A DNA stretch of 64,000 nucleotides from Hyphomicrobiales bacterium (GTDB lineage Bacteria > Pseudomonadota > Alphaproteobacteria > Rhizobiales > Rhizobiaceae): NCBI GenBank assembly GCA_900468805.1, contig UEIF01000002.1, positions 83,099 through 147,098 of the forward strand, given 5' to 3'. Under the pieces are notes generated by a model. That model saw only the letters and a program-made list of their open reading frames with translations. It did no database searches and was not told where the DNA came from. Shown here one piece after another: positions 47,873 to 58,170 of the stretch; position 1 is the first letter of the stretch, and each line of letters opens with the position of its first letter. The position numbers and the translations under genes were made by a program.

Positions 47873-49192
47873 ATGGGCGAGGAGATCGCGCAGCCTGAGG
47901 ACGAACGTTTCATGGCCGCTGCGATCCGTCTGTCGCGGTGGCACACGGGCCAGACTTCCACCAATCCATCCGTCGGCTGCGTCATCGTCCGTGATGGTGC
48001 GATCGTCGGCCGCGCCGTGACCGCATTCGGCGGGCGCCCGCATGCCGAGCCGCAAGCGCTGGCCGAAGCCGGCGAACTCGCCCGCGGTGCGACGGCCTAT
48101 GTCACGCTTGAACCGTGCTCGCATCACGGCAAGACACCGCCCTGCGCCGAGGCCCTGATCGCCTATGGCGTCGGCCGCGTCGTCATCAGTGTCACCGATC
48201 CTGATGTCAGAGTGTCCGGCCGCGGCATTGCCATGCTGCGCGATGCCGGCATCGAGGTGACGACGGGCGTGCTGGAGGAAGAGGGCAGGCAGTCCCTGTC
48301 AGGCTATCTCACCCGCCAGACGAAGAACCGCCCCTATGTGACTATCAAACTTGCCGTTTCAGCCGATGGCATGATCGGCCGCGAGGGGGTAGGGCAGGTG
48401 GCGATCACTGGCCCGGAAGCCCGCGCCCAGGTGCAGGCGCTGCGCGCCGAAACCGATGCGATCCTCGTTGGCATCGGCACCGCGATTGCTGACGATCCGT
48501 TGCTGACGGTGCGTGCGCCCGGGCTTGAAACGCAATCGCCTGTTCGTATCGTGCTTGATCCCACTCTTTCGCTGCCGCTGACGAGCAAGCTTGTCGAGAC
48601 GGCGCGGGAGGTGCCGGTCATCGTTGTGGCGAGTGAAGAGGTTTCGCCGCTAGGGTCGGAGGCGGATGGGACACCTCCGTCTGTCCTGCCGGACATCTCC
48701 TCCACAAGCGGGGAGATCGGCAAGGCGCTCGCTCCGAATTCCCAAGATGGTCGCTCGTCACCCGCAGCGGAAAATGTAGTGCAGGGAGCTGGCCTCCAGC
48801 CAATCTCCCCCCTTGTGGAGGAGATGTCCGGCAGGACAGAGGGGGGTAACACACCCACCGACCCCGCCGACATGGACGCCCGCCGCGCAGCACTCGAAGC
48901 CGCCGGCGTCGAGATCCTCTACTGCAATCCCTATCACCCGGAAGTCCTGCTGCCGGCGCTTGCCACACGCGGCATCTCCTCGCTCCTGGTCGAAGGCGGC
49001 GCGAAAACCGCGAAGCTTTTCCTCGAAGCAGGTCTCGTCGATCGTATCCAGCTTTATCAGGCGCCTCTCGTCATCGGCGAGGGCGGTATTGAATCTCCGT
49101 TGCAGGCAACCGACATACCATCCGGCTTCGCCCACAGGGGCACTTATATATTCGGCGCGGATCGTCTGGACGAATACGAAAGAGAGAATTGA
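47873..49192 (+). CDS. ribD: Riboflavin biosynthesis deaminase/reductase RibD with palindromic insertion
   Basis: A 439-residue bifunctional enzyme, longer than the usual 360-400. The deaminase half shows the zinc ligands HAEPQALAEAG and PCSHHGKTPPCAEAL; the reductase half begins near residue 155 (YVTIKLAVSADGMIG) and ends with LLVEGGAKTAKLFLEAGLVDRI. Between VPVIVVASE (about 255) and MDARRAALEAAG (about 333) lies an in-frame stretch of low-complexity Ser, Pro, Gly residues encoded by a repeat (48680-48840). The stop shares its last base with the ribE start. Confidence 0.93.
   Translation: MGEEIAQPEDERFMAAAIRLSRWHTGQTSTNPSVGCVIVRDGAIVGRAVTAFGGRPHAEPQALAEAGELARGATAYVTLEPCSHHGKTPPCAEALIAYGVGRVVISVTDPDVRVSGRGIAMLRDAGIEVTTGVLEEEGRQSLSGYLTRQTKNRPYVTIKLAVSADGMIGREGVGQVAITGPEARAQVQALRAETDAILVGIGTAIADDPLLTVRAPGLETQSPVRIVLDPTLSLPLTSKLVETAREVPVIVVASEEVSPLGSEADGTPPSVLPDISSTSGEIGKALAPNSQDGRSSPAAENVVQGAGLQPISPLVEEMSGRTEGGNTPTDPADMDARRAALEAAGVEILYCNPYHPEVLLPALATRGISSLLVEGGAKTAKLFLEAGLVDRIQLYQAPLVIGEGGIESPLQATDIPSGFAHRGTYIFGADRLDEYEREN
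48680..48840. repeat. In-frame palindromic element inside ribD
   Basis: Two 42-nt arms, 48680-48721 and 48799-48840, are inverted copies with two or three mismatches (core CCTGCCGGACATCTCCTCC), separated by 77 nt. The arm resembles a dispersed repeat I have seen between genes in rhizobia. Its length keeps the ribD frame open and adds about 55-65 residues (about 265-328) to the protein. Confidence 0.85.
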
Positions 49193-49812
49193 TGTTCACC
49201 GGAATTGTTACCGATATCGGCACGATCGAATCCGTTTCGCCGTTGAAGGAGGGCATCAAGCTTCGCGTCGCGACGAATTACGACCCGGCGACCATCGATA
49301 TGGGCGCTTCAATCTCTCATTCCGGCATCTGCCTCACCGTGACCGGCCTGCCGCAGGACGGCAGCAACGGCCGCTGGTTCGAGGTCGAAGCATGGGAGGA
49401 GGCGCTGCGGCTTACCACCGTTTCCACCTGGCAGGCGGGCAACCATATCAATCTTGAGCGTTCGCTGAAGATCGGCGACGAGCTGGGCGGCCACATCGTC
49501 TCCGGCCATGTCGATGGCAAGGCCGAGATCCTGTCGGTCACGGAGGAAGGCGATGCTACGCGCTTCCGTCTGCGCGCGCCTTTCCATCTCGCGAAATTCG
49601 TGGCACCCAAGGGTTCGATTGCGCTCGACGGCACGTCGCTAACCGTGAATGCCGTCGATGGTACGGATTTCGACGTGCTGTTGATCCGCCACACGCTTGA
49701 GGTCACCACCTGGGGCGAACGCAGGGCAGGCGACTTCGTCAACTTCGAGGTCGACACGATGGCGCGTTATGCCGCCCGTCTTGCCGAATTCCCTAGCGCA
49801 AAAACTGAATGA
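49192..49812 (+). CDS. ribE: Riboflavin synthase alpha subunit
   Basis: A 206-residue enzyme that makes riboflavin from two lumazines. MFTGIVTDIGTIES, SHSGICLTVT and GHIVSGHVDGKAEI in the first barrel, with FVAPKGSIALDGTSLTVN in the second, show the two-repeat layout. ATG 49192 overlaps the ribD stop by one base. The 3' end runs 20 nt into the convergent GNAT gene. Confidence 0.95.
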   Translation: MFTGIVTDIGTIESVSPLKEGIKLRVATNYDPATIDMGASISHSGICLTVTGLPQDGSNGRWFEVEAWEEALRLTTVSTWQAGNHINLERSLKIGDELGGHIVSGHVDGKAEILSVTEEGDATRFRLRAPFHLAKFVAPKGSIALDGTSLTVNAVDGTDFDVLLIRHTLEVTTWGERRAGDFVNFEVDTMARYAARLAEFPSAKTE

Positions 49813-50308
49813 CCGGACCGCTATAGTCCGTCCGCGCTGTTTCCCTGAAGCCGAGCTTCTCGGCTACTTTCAGGGAAGGGGAATTGTCCGGGCTGATGAT
49901 GCAGCTCATCGGTCGTCCCGGAAACTGCTTCTCGCCCCAGCCGATGATTGCTTTCAGCGCTTCTGTGGCATAACCCTTGCCGTGCGCGGAAGGCAGCAAC
50001 GCCCAACCCACCTCCATCGTGCCTTCGATCGACGGCTGCATGTCCCGTTTGGCTTCGAGAAAACCCGCTTCGCCGATGAAACGGCCGCTTTCTTTCGCCT
50101 CGATCGCGAAGAAGCCGAAGCCCATATAGTGCCACATGCCGGCAAGGCGCAGCATGCGCGACCAGCTCTGCTCGCGGGTGGAAGGTACGCCGCTGATGAA
50201 ACGCACGACGTCCTCGTTTCGCCAGAGATCGTAATGAGCATCGAAATCATCGATGTGGTGAGGGCGTAACACGAGCCGCTCGGTCTCCAAGGTCGGAATA
50301 TCGATCAT
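49793..50308 (-). CDS. GNAT-family N-acetyltransferase (RimJ-like)
   Basis: A 171-residue acetyltransferase. LETERLVLRPHHIDDFDAH opens the fold and EVGWALLPSAHGKGYATEALKA is the acetyl-CoA motif (RimJ/RimL subgroup). The target is unknown. It faces ribE tail to tail with a 20-nt overlap. A cupin gene lies 42 bp before its start on the same strand. Confidence 0.88.
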   Translation of the reverse strand: MIDIPTLETERLVLRPHHIDDFDAHYDLWRNEDVVRFISGVPSTREQSWSRMLRLAGMWHYMGFGFFAIEAKESGRFIGEAGFLEAKRDMQPSIEGTMEVGWALLPSAHGKGYATEALKAIIGWGEKQFPGRPMSCIISPDNSPSLKVAEKLGFRETARTDYSGPVIQFLR

Positions 50309-50350
50309 GGTGAGAATGCTTTGAACAAATTGTCGTGAGGTGGCCAAGGT

Positions 50351-50845
50351 TCAGAGGCCGGGTTCGCCGTCCCAGTAGTCGAGCGCATTTTCTCCGCGGC
50401 CGATATGGTCGAAGGAGCTTCCTTCGCGGTTGGTCTTGGCGAGAAACTTGCCGGAATCGGGATATTCGCAGATCTCGGTCTTCGCCTTGGTCGACAGGCC
50501 GAAATAGATGAGCGGCGTTGATCCGGTATTGATTATCTGATGCGCCGTTTCCGGCCCGCCTGCGGGCGCGCCCAGCACGTCGCCCTTCTTGATCGCATAG
50601 CGCTGGTCGCCGAAACGATATTCGCCCGTGCCCTCGATGATATAGAAGAGCTCGTCCTCGACATGATGATTATGGAAGGGGCAACCGGATTTGCCGGGCG
50701 GCACTTCGCTGTAGCTGATGCCGAGATTGGTGAGACCCAGGTGTTTTCCGAACGAAGTATCGCGGCTTTCGAAAAGCCGTCCTCTCGTCCAGTGCTCAAG
50801 GGGTAGGTCGGCCGTATTGATGACCGGCTTTGCATTCGTCGCCAT
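50351..50845 (-). CDS. Cupin-domain protein
   Basis: A 164-residue protein with a single cupin barrel. Metal-site motif 1 reads PFHNHHVEDELFYIIEGTGEY and motif 2 is GAPAGGPETAHQIIN. The substrate is unknown; oxygenases, isomerases and sugar-binding proteins share the fold. It is followed by the GNAT gene on the same strand. Confidence 0.85.
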   Translation of the reverse strand: MATNAKPVINTADLPLEHWTRGRLFESRDTSFGKHLGLTNLGISYSEVPPGKSGCPFHNHHVEDELFYIIEGTGEYRFGDQRYAIKKGDVLGAPAGGPETAHQIINTGSTPLIYFGLSTKAKTEICEYPDSGKFLAKTNREGSSFDHIGRGENALDYWDGEPGL

Positions 50846-50967
50846 AGGGTCCTCCGCTTTGGCGAGAAGACAACCCTATCCGGCGGAAAATGCAACAGAA
50901 ATTTCGGAAAAGGCGGCATGGGCGGTGAGGAGATCAGCCGCCCATGCCCGCCTTCCACGTTGCAGCC

Positions 50968-51327
50968 TCAGCGAACGTAGAACGTAATGCTGCCGTCGGC
51001 TGCCTGTTCGGCATTCACGACATTGCGGATATTGACACCATCACTGTTCAGCCTGTGTGCCAGCGACCTGTTGGCGTCGATGGAGGCCTGTATGGCGTGG
51101 ACAGCACTCTGGGAGCGCTGGAGGACGGAACGCGGACCGGTGCTTTCGTCGTCGAGGTTGTGCCAGTCGTAGACGGGCTGGATGTCGAAGTCGTTGCCCT
51201 GGAAGGTGCGAAGGGTCTGTTCGATACCTTGGGCGGTATTCATGCCGAGGCTTTCAGCCCGGCTGACGCCGGCAAATGCAAGGGAGGAGAAAGCGGCGGC
51301 AATAGCGATTTTAGCAACGCGGTTCAT
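50968..51327 (-). CDS. Small exported protein of unknown function
   Basis: A 119-residue protein with a signal peptide (IAIAAAFSSLAFAGVSRAES). The mature chain (about 95 residues) is polar, has no cysteines and no domain I recognise; it ends with ITFYVR. It is a single gene between the cupin gene and ribH. Confidence 0.65.
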   Translation of the reverse strand: MNRVAKIAIAAAFSSLAFAGVSRAESLGMNTAQGIEQTLRTFQGNDFDIQPVYDWHNLDDESTGPRSVLQRSQSAVHAIQASIDANRSLAHRLNSDGVNIRNVVNAEQAADGSITFYVR

Positions 51328-51672
51328 GATAGTATCCTTTCGTCAGCTTGGACGGTCGGCTGTCGTTGCAGGGGATCGTCGGTGTTACGACAGAGATTTG
51401 GCGCTGCAGCATCGGCGTTTCAATGGCCTAAGCTACTGAAAACCAATTACAAATTGTTCATGAAATCTGCCTTGGAATTGCCGTTATTGCGGCACCCGGC
51501 TAAGCATGTTTTTTGCGTCGTTGCGCCTGACAATGCCTGCCTCTGCTATCCCATTGCAGATATTTCGTCTTTCCTTTAGAGCGCCACCCGAATTTGCTTG
51601 CCATTCGGACGAAGGCATGTTTTGACCGCGGCCTGCCCGAGTGGAAAATGCCCCTCCAAACGAAGGTGAACC
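51328..51672. other. Intergenic region upstream of ribH
   Basis: These 345 bp hold the divergent promoters of the small exported protein and of ribH - nusB. I looked for an FMN riboswitch (RFN element) and did not see its conserved helices. No gene or strong repeat is evident. Confidence 0.45.
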
Positions 51673-52128
51673 ATGCCGAAAGAGACCGCTCCCCATATTT
51701 TGATCGTCGAAGCACGCTTCTATGACGACATGGCTGATGCTCTTCTGGAAGGCGCGACCTTCGCGCTGGAAGAGGCGGGCGCTACTTGCGACGTCGTCAC
51801 CGTGCCCGGCGCGCTGGAAATTCCGGCGGCGATTGCCATGGCGCTCGATGGCGCGGATAATGACGGCACGCAGTATGATGGTTTCGTTGCCCTCGGCATG
51901 GTCATCCGCGGCGAGACCTATCATTTCGACATCGTGTCGAACGAGTCCTCGCGCGCTCTTATGGATCTCGCCGTCAGCGAGTCCCTTGCCATTGGCAACG
52001 GTATCCTGACCGTCGAGAATGATGAACAGGCCTGGGTGCGCGTGCGCCGCTCGGAAAAGGACAAGGGCGGTTTCGCTGCCCGTGCAGCTCTCACCATGAT
52101 CGAGCTGAAGAAGAAGTTGGGTGCATAA
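51673..52128 (+). CDS. ribH: 6,7-dimethyl-8-ribityllumazine synthase
   Basis: A 151-residue enzyme that joins the 4-carbon unit to the pyrimidine in riboflavin synthesis. [12 protein letters not shown] and [19 protein letters not shown], with the catalytic His, are diagnostic; [13 protein letters not shown] is the C-terminal helix. It precedes nusB by 3 nt, the arrangement of RibH1 in Brucella and other Rhizobiales. Confidence 0.94.
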   Translation: MPKETAPHILIVEARFYDDMADALLEGATFALEEAGATCDVVTVPGALEIPAAIAMALDGADNDGTQYDGFVALGMVIRGETYHFDIVSNESSRALMDLAVSESLAIGNGILTVENDEQAWVRVRRSEKDKGGFAARAALTMIELKKKLGA

Positions 52129-52131
52129 AGA

Positions 52132-52614
52132 ATGACTGACGAAAATACCGAACGACCGGTCAAGGCTGCCAATCAGCGGGGCGCTGCGCGTCTTGCGGCT
52201 GTGCAGGCGCTTTATCAGATGGATATCGGCGGCACCGGCGTTCTGGAAATCGTGGCGGAATACGAGGCCCACCGCCTTGGACAGGAAATCGACGGCGCGA
52301 CCTATCTGAAGGCTGACGCCGGCTGGTTCCGCTCGATTGTCTCTGGCGTCGTGCGCGACCAGCTTCGTCTCGATCCGCTGATCGCCGCCGCCTTGCAGGA
52401 CGACTGGGCGCTATCGCGTCTGGACAGCACCGTCCGCGCCATCCTGCGCGCCGGCGTCTTCGAACTCGTCGAGCGCAAGGACGTGCCCGTCGCCGTCATC
52501 GTTACCGAATATGTCGAGATCGCCCGGGCCTTCTTCGACGATGATGAGCCGAAGCTCGTCAATGCTGTTCTGGACCGCATCGCCAAGCAGGTGCGCGGCG
52601 ACCAGAAGAAATAG
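52132..52614 (+). CDS. nusB: Transcription antitermination factor NusB
   Basis: A 160-residue all-helical RNA-binding protein that forms a complex with NusE on box[33 protein letters not shown] and [23 protein letters not shown] are conserved NusB signatures. It is coupled to ribH. Confidence 0.95.
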   Translation: MTDENTERPVKAANQRGAARLAAVQALYQMDIGGTGVLEIVAEYEAHRLGQEIDGATYLKADAGWFRSIVSGVVRDQLRLDPLIAAALQDDWALSRLDSTVRAILRAGVFELVERKDVPVAVIVTEYVEIARAFFDDDEPKLVNAVLDRIAKQVRGDQKK

Positions 52615-52809
52615 GCACTTAGCCGCCAAACGATCCCTCCCTTTGTTTCTGCGGAACTGCAAGGCTTTTGAAGTTTTGCAGTCTTGACGCGACGTTATCG
52701 ACCACGCAATCTCCGCTCGCCTGCTGGGCGTTTCTATGGAGAGGAGTCGATTCAGCAGCATTCGTCGCCGGAGAAGGAGTGAGCTCCGGCTTATGGGAGG
52801 AAAGAGCGA

Positions 52810-54948
52810 ATGACCATTCTTTTATTGGTAATCGCATGTGGCCTGCTCTCGGTGGTCTATGCCATCTGGGCAACCCGGTCGGTACTTGCTGCCGACCAGG
52901 GCAACAGCCGCATGCAGGAGATCGCGGGCTATATCCGCGAGGGCGCACAGGCTTATCTGACGCGTCAGTATAGAACCATTGCCATTGTAGGCATTGTTGT
53001 TTTCATTGCAGCATGGCTGCTCCTTTCCGCCACGGCCGCGATCGGGTTCCTGATCGGCGCTGTCCTCTCGGGTGCTGCCGGCTTCATCGGCATGCACGTT
53101 TCCGTCCGCGCCAATGTGCGCACCGCCCAGGCAGCATCCGCGAGCCTCAAGGCTGGCCTGGACATTGCCTTCAAGTCGGGCGCGATCACCGGCATGCTGG
53201 TGGCCGGCCTCGCACTGCTCGGCGTCTCCATCTATTATTACGTGCTGACCATCGTACTCGGACACGAGGCTGGCTCGCGTGAGGTCATTGACTCCCTCGT
53301 GGCGCTCGGCTTCGGCGCATCGCTGATTTCGATCTTCGCCCGTCTCGGCGGCGGCATCTTCACCAAGGGTGCAGATGTCGGCGGCGACCTCGTCGGCAAG
53401 GTAGAGGCCGGCATTCCGGAAGACGATCCGCGCAACCCGGCAACCATTGCCGATAACGTCGGTGACAACGTCGGCGATTGCGCCGGCATGGCGGCCGACC
53501 TTTTCGAGACCTACGCGGTGTCCGTCGTCGCCACGATGGTTCTTGCGTCAATCTTCTTTGCCGGCGCACCTATCCTGCAGTCGGCTATGATCTATCCGCT
53601 GGCAATCTGCGGCGCCTGCATCATCACCTCGATCATCGGCACCTTCTTCGTCAAGCTCGGCCCCAACGGTTCGATCATGGGAGCCCTCTACAAGGGGCTT
53701 ATCGTGACGGGCCTCTTGTCGATCATTGGTCTCGGCGCGGCAACCTCGCTGACAGTAGGTTGGGGTTCGCTTGGCCAGGTAGCAGGTTTCGACATTACCG
53801 GAACGAAGCTCTTCTTCTGCGGTCTCGTCGGCCTCGTCGTCACGGCGCTGATCGTCGTCATCACTGAATACTATACCGGCACCGGCAAGCGACCGGTCGT
53901 CTCGATCGCCCAGGCATCGGTCACCGGCCACGGCACCAACGTCATCCAGGGCCTCGCGGTATCCTTGGAATCGACGGCCCTGCCGGCAATCGTCATCGTC
54001 GGCGGCATTATCGCCACCTATCAGCTCGGCGGCCTGTTCGGCACCGGCATTGCGGTCACCGCCATGCTCGGCATTGCCGGCATGATCGTGGCGCTCGATG
54101 CCTTCGGTCCGGTCACGGATAATGCCGGTGGTATCGCCGAAATGGCGCATCTGCCGCCGGAAGTGCGCAAGTCTACGGATGCGCTCGATGCCGTCGGCAA
54201 CACGACGAAGGCCGTCACCAAGGGTTACGCGATCGGTTCGGCCGGTCTCGGTGCGCTGGTGCTCTTTGCCGCATACGCGAACGACCTGCAATATTTTGCA
54301 GCGCATCCTGACCAGTATCCCTATTTCCAGAATATCGGCCCGATCTCGTTTGATCTGTCGAACCCTTACGTGGTTGCCGGTCTGCTGTTCGGCGGACTGA
54401 TTCCTTATCTCTTCGGTGGCATCGCGATGACCGCTGTCGGCCGTGCTGCCAGTGCGATCGTCGAGGAAGTGCGTCGGCAGTTCAAGGAAAAGCCCGGCAT
54501 CATGCAGGGCACGGAGAAGCCTGATTACGGCAGGGCCGTCGATCTTCTGACCAAAGCAGCGATCCGCGAGATGATCATACCGTCGCTGCTGCCGGTGCTG
54601 GCACCTATCGTTGTCTATTTCGGCGTGCTCATCATCTCCGGCTCGAAGGCGTCAGCCTTTGCAGCACTTGGCGCATCGCTGCTTGGCGTCATCATCAACG
54701 GTCTCTTCGTGGCGATCTCGATGACGTCGGGAGGCGGCGCATGGGACAATGCTAAGAAGAGCTTCGAGGACGGCTTCGTCGACAAGGACGGCGTGCGCCA
54801 CATGAAGGGCTCGGAGGCTCACAAGGCGTCGGTGACAGGCGACACCGTCGGCGATCCCTACAAGGATACGGCCGGTCCCGCCGTCAATCCGGCGATCAAG
54901 ATCACCAACATCGTGGCGCTGCTGCTGCTGGCGGTTCTCGCAAGCTGA
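52810..54948 (+). CDS. hppA: K+-insensitive proton-pumping membrane pyrophosphatase
   Basis: A 712-residue membrane pump with about 16 helices that couples pyrophosphate hydrolysis to proton export. [32 protein letters not shown] (seen in parts) is the PPi-binding loop; [20 protein letters not shown] follows. [19 protein letters not shown] carries Lys at the position that distinguishes K+-independent from K+-dependent forms. A strong ribosome site GGGAGGAAAG precedes the ATG. Confidence 0.96.
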   Translation: MTILLLVIACGLLSVVYAIWATRSVLAADQGNSRMQEIAGYIREGAQAYLTRQYRTIAIVGIVVFIAAWLLLSATAAIGFLIGAVLSGAAGFIGMHVSVRANVRTAQAASASLKAGLDIAFKSGAITGMLVAGLALLGVSIYYYVLTIVLGHEAGSREVIDSLVALGFGASLISIFARLGGGIFTKGADVGGDLVGKVEAGIPEDDPRNPATIADNVGDNVGDCAGMAADLFETYAVSVVATMVLASIFFAGAPILQSAMIYPLAICGACIITSIIGTFFVKLGPNGSIMGALYKGLIVTGLLSIIGLGAATSLTVGWGSLGQVAGFDITGTKLFFCGLVGLVVTALIVVITEYYTGTGKRPVVSIAQASVTGHGTNVIQGLAVSLESTALPAIVIVGGIIATYQLGGLFGTGIAVTAMLGIAGMIVALDAFGPVTDNAGGIAEMAHLPPEVRKSTDALDAVGNTTKAVTKGYAIGSAGLGALVLFAAYANDLQYFAAHPDQYPYFQNIGPISFDLSNPYVVAGLLFGGLIPYLFGGIAMTAVGRAASAIVEEVRRQFKEKPGIMQGTEKPDYGRAVDLLTKAAIREMIIPSLLPVLAPIVVYFGVLIISGSKASAFAALGASLLGVIINGLFVAISMTSGGGAWDNAKKSFEDGFVDKDGVRHMKGSEAHKASVTGDTVGDPYKDTAGPAVNPAIKITNIVALLLLAVLAS

Positions 54949-54949
54949 C

Positions 54950-54994
54950 GCATGTCGCGCAAAACTGTTCAGCAGTTTTGCGATGTCGACATGC
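54950..54994. repeat. RIME2-like intergenic repeat
   Basis: GCATGTCG and CGACATGC surround CGCAAAACTG and CAGTTTTGCG in a 45-bp palindrome one base after the hppA stop. This composition matches the second rhizobial intergenic mosaic element. Confidence 0.75.
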
Positions 54995-55072
54995 CGAAAA
55001 CGAGGACTTGAAACGTGGCAAGTGAATCTTAAAGATCGCGACGCGCTTCAAGACGCTTCAAGCGAATGAAAT

Positions 55073-55104
55073 AAAACCCGCCGGATCGCTCCGGCGGGTT
55101 TTTT
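55073..55104. terminator. Bidirectional terminator after hppA and bamE
   Basis: AAAACCCGCCGGA pairs with TCCGGCGGGTTTTTT around TCGC. The strong stem with A/T tracts lies between convergent hppA and bamE. Confidence 0.92.
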
Positions 55105-55123
55105 GTGTGGAAAACAGTTTGCG

Positions 55124-55657
55124 TCAGCGCAGGCTAGACGGGTTCTGCGGCGTGCCGCCGGCACCGCCACCGAACAGGCTCTTGGCCGCATTCGCCGCGC
55201 TGCCGCCGGACAGCATCTGCTGCAGGAAGGTGAGTTCGCGGCCACCGGTCGGCGTGACGCGGGCAATCGTGTCGAATACCTTGCCGTCCTGCAGAGTATA
55301 GTTGGCGCGGCGGGTCACGACGCCGTCCTTGTCGAAATAGATGGCGAGAATGCTCTGCTCAGTGACGCGCAGCTTCTGGTAGGCCATCGAGCGCTGTCGG
55401 CGCTGCGAGATGTAATAGAAGACTTCGCCGTCGAAGGTTGCCGTCGTGGACGGCGTACCGAGCGACAGCAGCACCTGCTCGCGGCTGGAACCCTCGGGCA
55501 CCAGCGCCAGCGACTGCTCATCGACGATATAGCCCCCGTTCAGCACGGTGCTCGTCTGGCAGCTTGAGAGGGCGGTGGCGGAGGCGATTACGATGGCAAT
55601 GGCCGCATTGCTGAAGAATTTCACGTCTGACTTGAAATACCGTTTCTTCAACGACAT
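55124..55657 (-). CDS. bamE: Outer membrane assembly lipoprotein BamE
   Basis: A 177-residue lipoprotein of the Bam complex, which inserts barrels such as the RopB-like protein into the outer membrane. The lipobox is TALSSC (Cys at about 33). GSSREQVLLSLGTPSTT and the YYISQRRQRSMAY segment match the SmpA/OmlA (BamE) fold. The C-terminal tail is long and glycine-rich. It diverges from the CBP3-like chaperone. Confidence 0.88.
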   Translation of the reverse strand: MSLKKRYFKSDVKFFSNAAIAIVIASATALSSCQTSTVLNGGYIVDEQSLALVPEGSSREQVLLSLGTPSTTATFDGEVFYYISQRRQRSMAYQKLRVTEQSILAIYFDKDGVVTRRANYTLQDGKVFDTIARVTPTGGRELTFLQQMLSGGSAANAAKSLFGGGAGGTPQNPSSLR

Positions 55658-55903
55658 CTACTCCCTTGAGTATCGATAGCAGCCATTCCAAACACTGCGT
55701 GCTTCCTCCTGCAAAACCATTGTGGCCATTCCGGGGTCGAATTTTCCCGATCCGCCTCTTTGTCCACCGAAGCGCAGCTGTCCCGAAACCAGCCACGAAC
55801 AGCATTGCAATTCGCGCCTGCTTCGGTAAACCAGCTTTCGAAATCATGCAACAAGGCCCGGTGCCGCTCGGCGCCAAGAATGCGGCATTTCCGGAAAAAA
55901 CAA

Positions 55904-56437
55904 ATGATCTTCGGGCTCTTCGGTAAGAGAAACAGCAACCAGGCCATCGTCGAGCGGCAATACGCGGCTCTGACGGCCGCTGCCCGCATGCCGGAGCTCT
56001 ATGAACGCCTTGACGTGCCCGATACCGTCATGGGCCGCTTCGAGATGCTGTCGATTGCCATGATCCTGTTTTTCCGCCGCACCCGCGCATCGGGGACGAG
56101 CGGCCAGGAGATCGCCCAGGAAATCGTCGATGCATTCTTTCAGGATATCGACTATTCGATTCGCGAACTCGGTATCGGCGACAATAGCGTGCCGAAGCGC
56201 ATGAAGAAGCTCGCGGGCATGTTCTATGGCCGGCTTGAAGCCTATTCGAAGGCGATGGATGCCGGTGATGTCGCGGCTCTTTCCGCGGCACTCCAGCGCA
56301 ATATCTATCCCGAAACCGCCGGGGCTGCCGACATGAGCGGGCTGGCGCACTGGATGATGGCGGCGGAAGCCCACCTGTCGGCCATTCCCGAAGAGGCGAT
56401 CTCCACCGGCTCGGCGACGATTCCGCAGGTCGCCTGA
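55904..56437 (+). CDS. Ubiquinol-cytochrome c chaperone family protein (CBP3-like)
   Basis: A 177-residue protein. GLFGKRNSNQAIVERQYAALTAAARMPELYERLDVPDTVMGRFEML (in parts) and FFQDIDYSIRELGIGDNSVPKRMKKL match the CBP3-like family, which helps assemble the cytochrome bc1 complex. ATG 55904 (MIFGLFGK) begins the conserved protein; an earlier frame reaches back into the bamE promoter. It is followed 11 bp later by the DUF177 gene. Confidence 0.85.
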   Translation: MIFGLFGKRNSNQAIVERQYAALTAAARMPELYERLDVPDTVMGRFEMLSIAMILFFRRTRASGTSGQEIAQEIVDAFFQDIDYSIRELGIGDNSVPKRMKKLAGMFYGRLEAYSKAMDAGDVAALSAALQRNIYPETAGAADMSGLAHWMMAAEAHLSAIPEEAISTGSATIPQVA

Positions 56438-56448
56438 GGAGCAAGACC

Positions 56449-57003
56449 ATGAAGAACGATCACAACGAGATTCCTTTTTCCTATCCGGTAAAGGTCGGCC
56501 ACATTTCCGCTAACCCGGTCGAGGTCCGCGTGAGCGCCGACAAAGACGAACTGAAGGCCTTGGCCGAAAGCTGGAACGTCGTGTCGGTGGACGATCTCCA
56601 TGCGGATCTGCAGATCAACAGGTGGAAGCGCGACGGCATACGCGTCAAGGGACGCGTGCAGGCGAAGATCGTTCAGTCCTGCATCGTTACCCTCGAGCCT
56701 GTCGAATCCAGGATCGATGAGACGTTTGAGCAGATCTTCGTTCCGGAAAATTCCAAGCTCGCGCGCCATCCGGCCAATGATGCCGGTGAAATGGTACTGG
56801 ATCCTGACGGTCCGGATCTTCCGCAGACCTTCGTCGGCGATACGATCGATGCCGGCGAGATCGTTGCGGAATTCGCCGCACTCGCCATCGATCCTTATCC
56901 GCGCAAGGAAGGCGTGGAGTTCGAGGGTCATATCGAGGACACCGGTGAAAATGACCGGAAGCCTTCCGCATTTGCCGCGCTTAAGGACTGGAAAAAGGAC
57001 TGA
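56449..57003 (+). CDS. DUF177 / YceD family protein
   Basis: A 184-residue protein. [20 protein letters not shown] is the family's core with its Cys, and the C-terminal FAALKDWKK is typical. YceD is known in bacteria as a neighbour of rpmF or plsX and is linked to 23S rRNA accumulation in plants. It lies upstream of plsX in the same direction. Confidence 0.87.
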   Translation: MKNDHNEIPFSYPVKVGHISANPVEVRVSADKDELKALAESWNVVSVDDLHADLQINRWKRDGIRVKGRVQAKIVQSCIVTLEPVESRIDETFEQIFVPENSKLARHPANDAGEMVLDPDGPDLPQTFVGDTIDAGEIVAEFAALAIDPYPRKEGVEFEGHIEDTGENDRKPSAFAALKDWKKD

Positions 57004-57104
57004 AGCATCCCCGGCATTTGCCACAATTCAGTTGTAAGCGACGCCAAAACCGGTATTTTGGCCGAAATTTCGTCCTGGAGGCGAAAGAGAAGGATCAGGG
57101 ACGC

Positions 57105-58151
57105 GTGATCAGAATATCTCTCGACCTCATGGGTGGCGACTTTGGTCCCCAGGTTGTCATCCCTGGCGCCGCCAAGGCGCTGGACAGGCACCCGGATATT
57201 TCCTTCGTCTTCTACGGTATCAAGGAACAGTGCGAGCCGGTTCTGGCGAAGTTTCCCAAGCTTAGGGAAAAGTCGACTTTTCATGATTGCGAGCTTGCCG
57301 TCAGCATGGAGGAGAAGCCCAGCCAGGCGCTTCGCCGCGGCCGCTATATCTCCAGCATGTGGCGCACTATCGAAGCGGTGAAGTCGGGCGAGGCCGATGT
57401 CGCCGTTTCCGCCGGCAACACCGGCGCGCTCATGGCCATGGCAAAGTTTTGTCTTCGCACGATGGCCAATATAGAACGCCCGGCGATCGCCGCCATCTGG
57501 CCGACGATGAAGGGCGAAAGCATTGTGCTCGACGTTGGCGCCACGATCGGCGCCGATTCGCAGCAGTTGATGGATTTTGCGCTCATGGGCGGCGCGATGG
57601 CACGCGCGCTCTTCGAGTTGGAGCGCCCGACCGTCGGCCTGCTGAATGTCGGCGTCGAGGAAATCAAGGGCCAGGAAGAGGTCAAGGAGGCCGGTCGCCT
57701 GCTGCGCGAAGCCAATCTCGATTCGCTCGAATATTCCGGCTTCGTCGAAGGTGACGATCTCGGCAAGGGCACAGTCGACGTCGTGGTGGTGGAAGGCTTT
57801 TCGGGCAATATCGCGCTGAAGGCCGCCGAAGGCACAGCCCGGCAGATCGGCGCCTATCTGCGTGCTGCAATGTCGCGCACGCTGCTTGCCCGCATCGGCT
57901 ATCTCTTCGCCAAGAGCGCCTTCGACATGCTGCGCGAGAAGCTCGATCCGAGCAAGGTCAACGGCGGCGTCTTCCTTGGCCTGAACGGCATCGTCATCAA
58001 GAGCCATGGCGGAGCGAATGCCGAAGGCATAGCCGCGGCCATCGAAGTCGGCTATGACATGGCCAAGAATGGCCTGACCCAGAAAATAGAAAACGATCTC
58101 AAAAAATATCATGCCAAGCGGCTGCCCCCTATGGGGCCGGAAGCCGCGTGA
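57105..58151 (+). CDS. plsX: Phosphate acyltransferase PlsX
   Basis: A 348-residue enzyme that makes acyl phosphate from acyl-ACP for phospholipid synthesis. [18 protein letters not shown] opens the domain, and [21 protein letters not shown] and [18 protein letters not shown] follow. The start is GTG (VIRISLDL) at 57105, set by AAGGA upstream and by conservation; no ATG fits. fabH follows after 19 bp. Confidence 0.94.
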   Translation: MIRISLDLMGGDFGPQVVIPGAAKALDRHPDISFVFYGIKEQCEPVLAKFPKLREKSTFHDCELAVSMEEKPSQALRRGRYISSMWRTIEAVKSGEADVAVSAGNTGALMAMAKFCLRTMANIERPAIAAIWPTMKGESIVLDVGATIGADSQQLMDFALMGGAMARALFELERPTVGLLNVGVEEIKGQEEVKEAGRLLREANLDSLEYSGFVEGDDLGKGTVDVVVVEGFSGNIALKAAEGTARQIGAYLRAAMSRTLLARIGYLFAKSAFDMLREKLDPSKVNGGVFLGLNGIVIKSHGGANAEGIAAAIEVGYDMAKNGLTQKIENDLKKYHAKRLPPMGPEAA

Positions 58152-58170
58152 GCGACGGGGTTCAAGCAAT

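Noticed and set aside
51328..51672. FMN riboswitch before ribH
   Set aside because: The conserved helices and sequence of the RFN element were not found.
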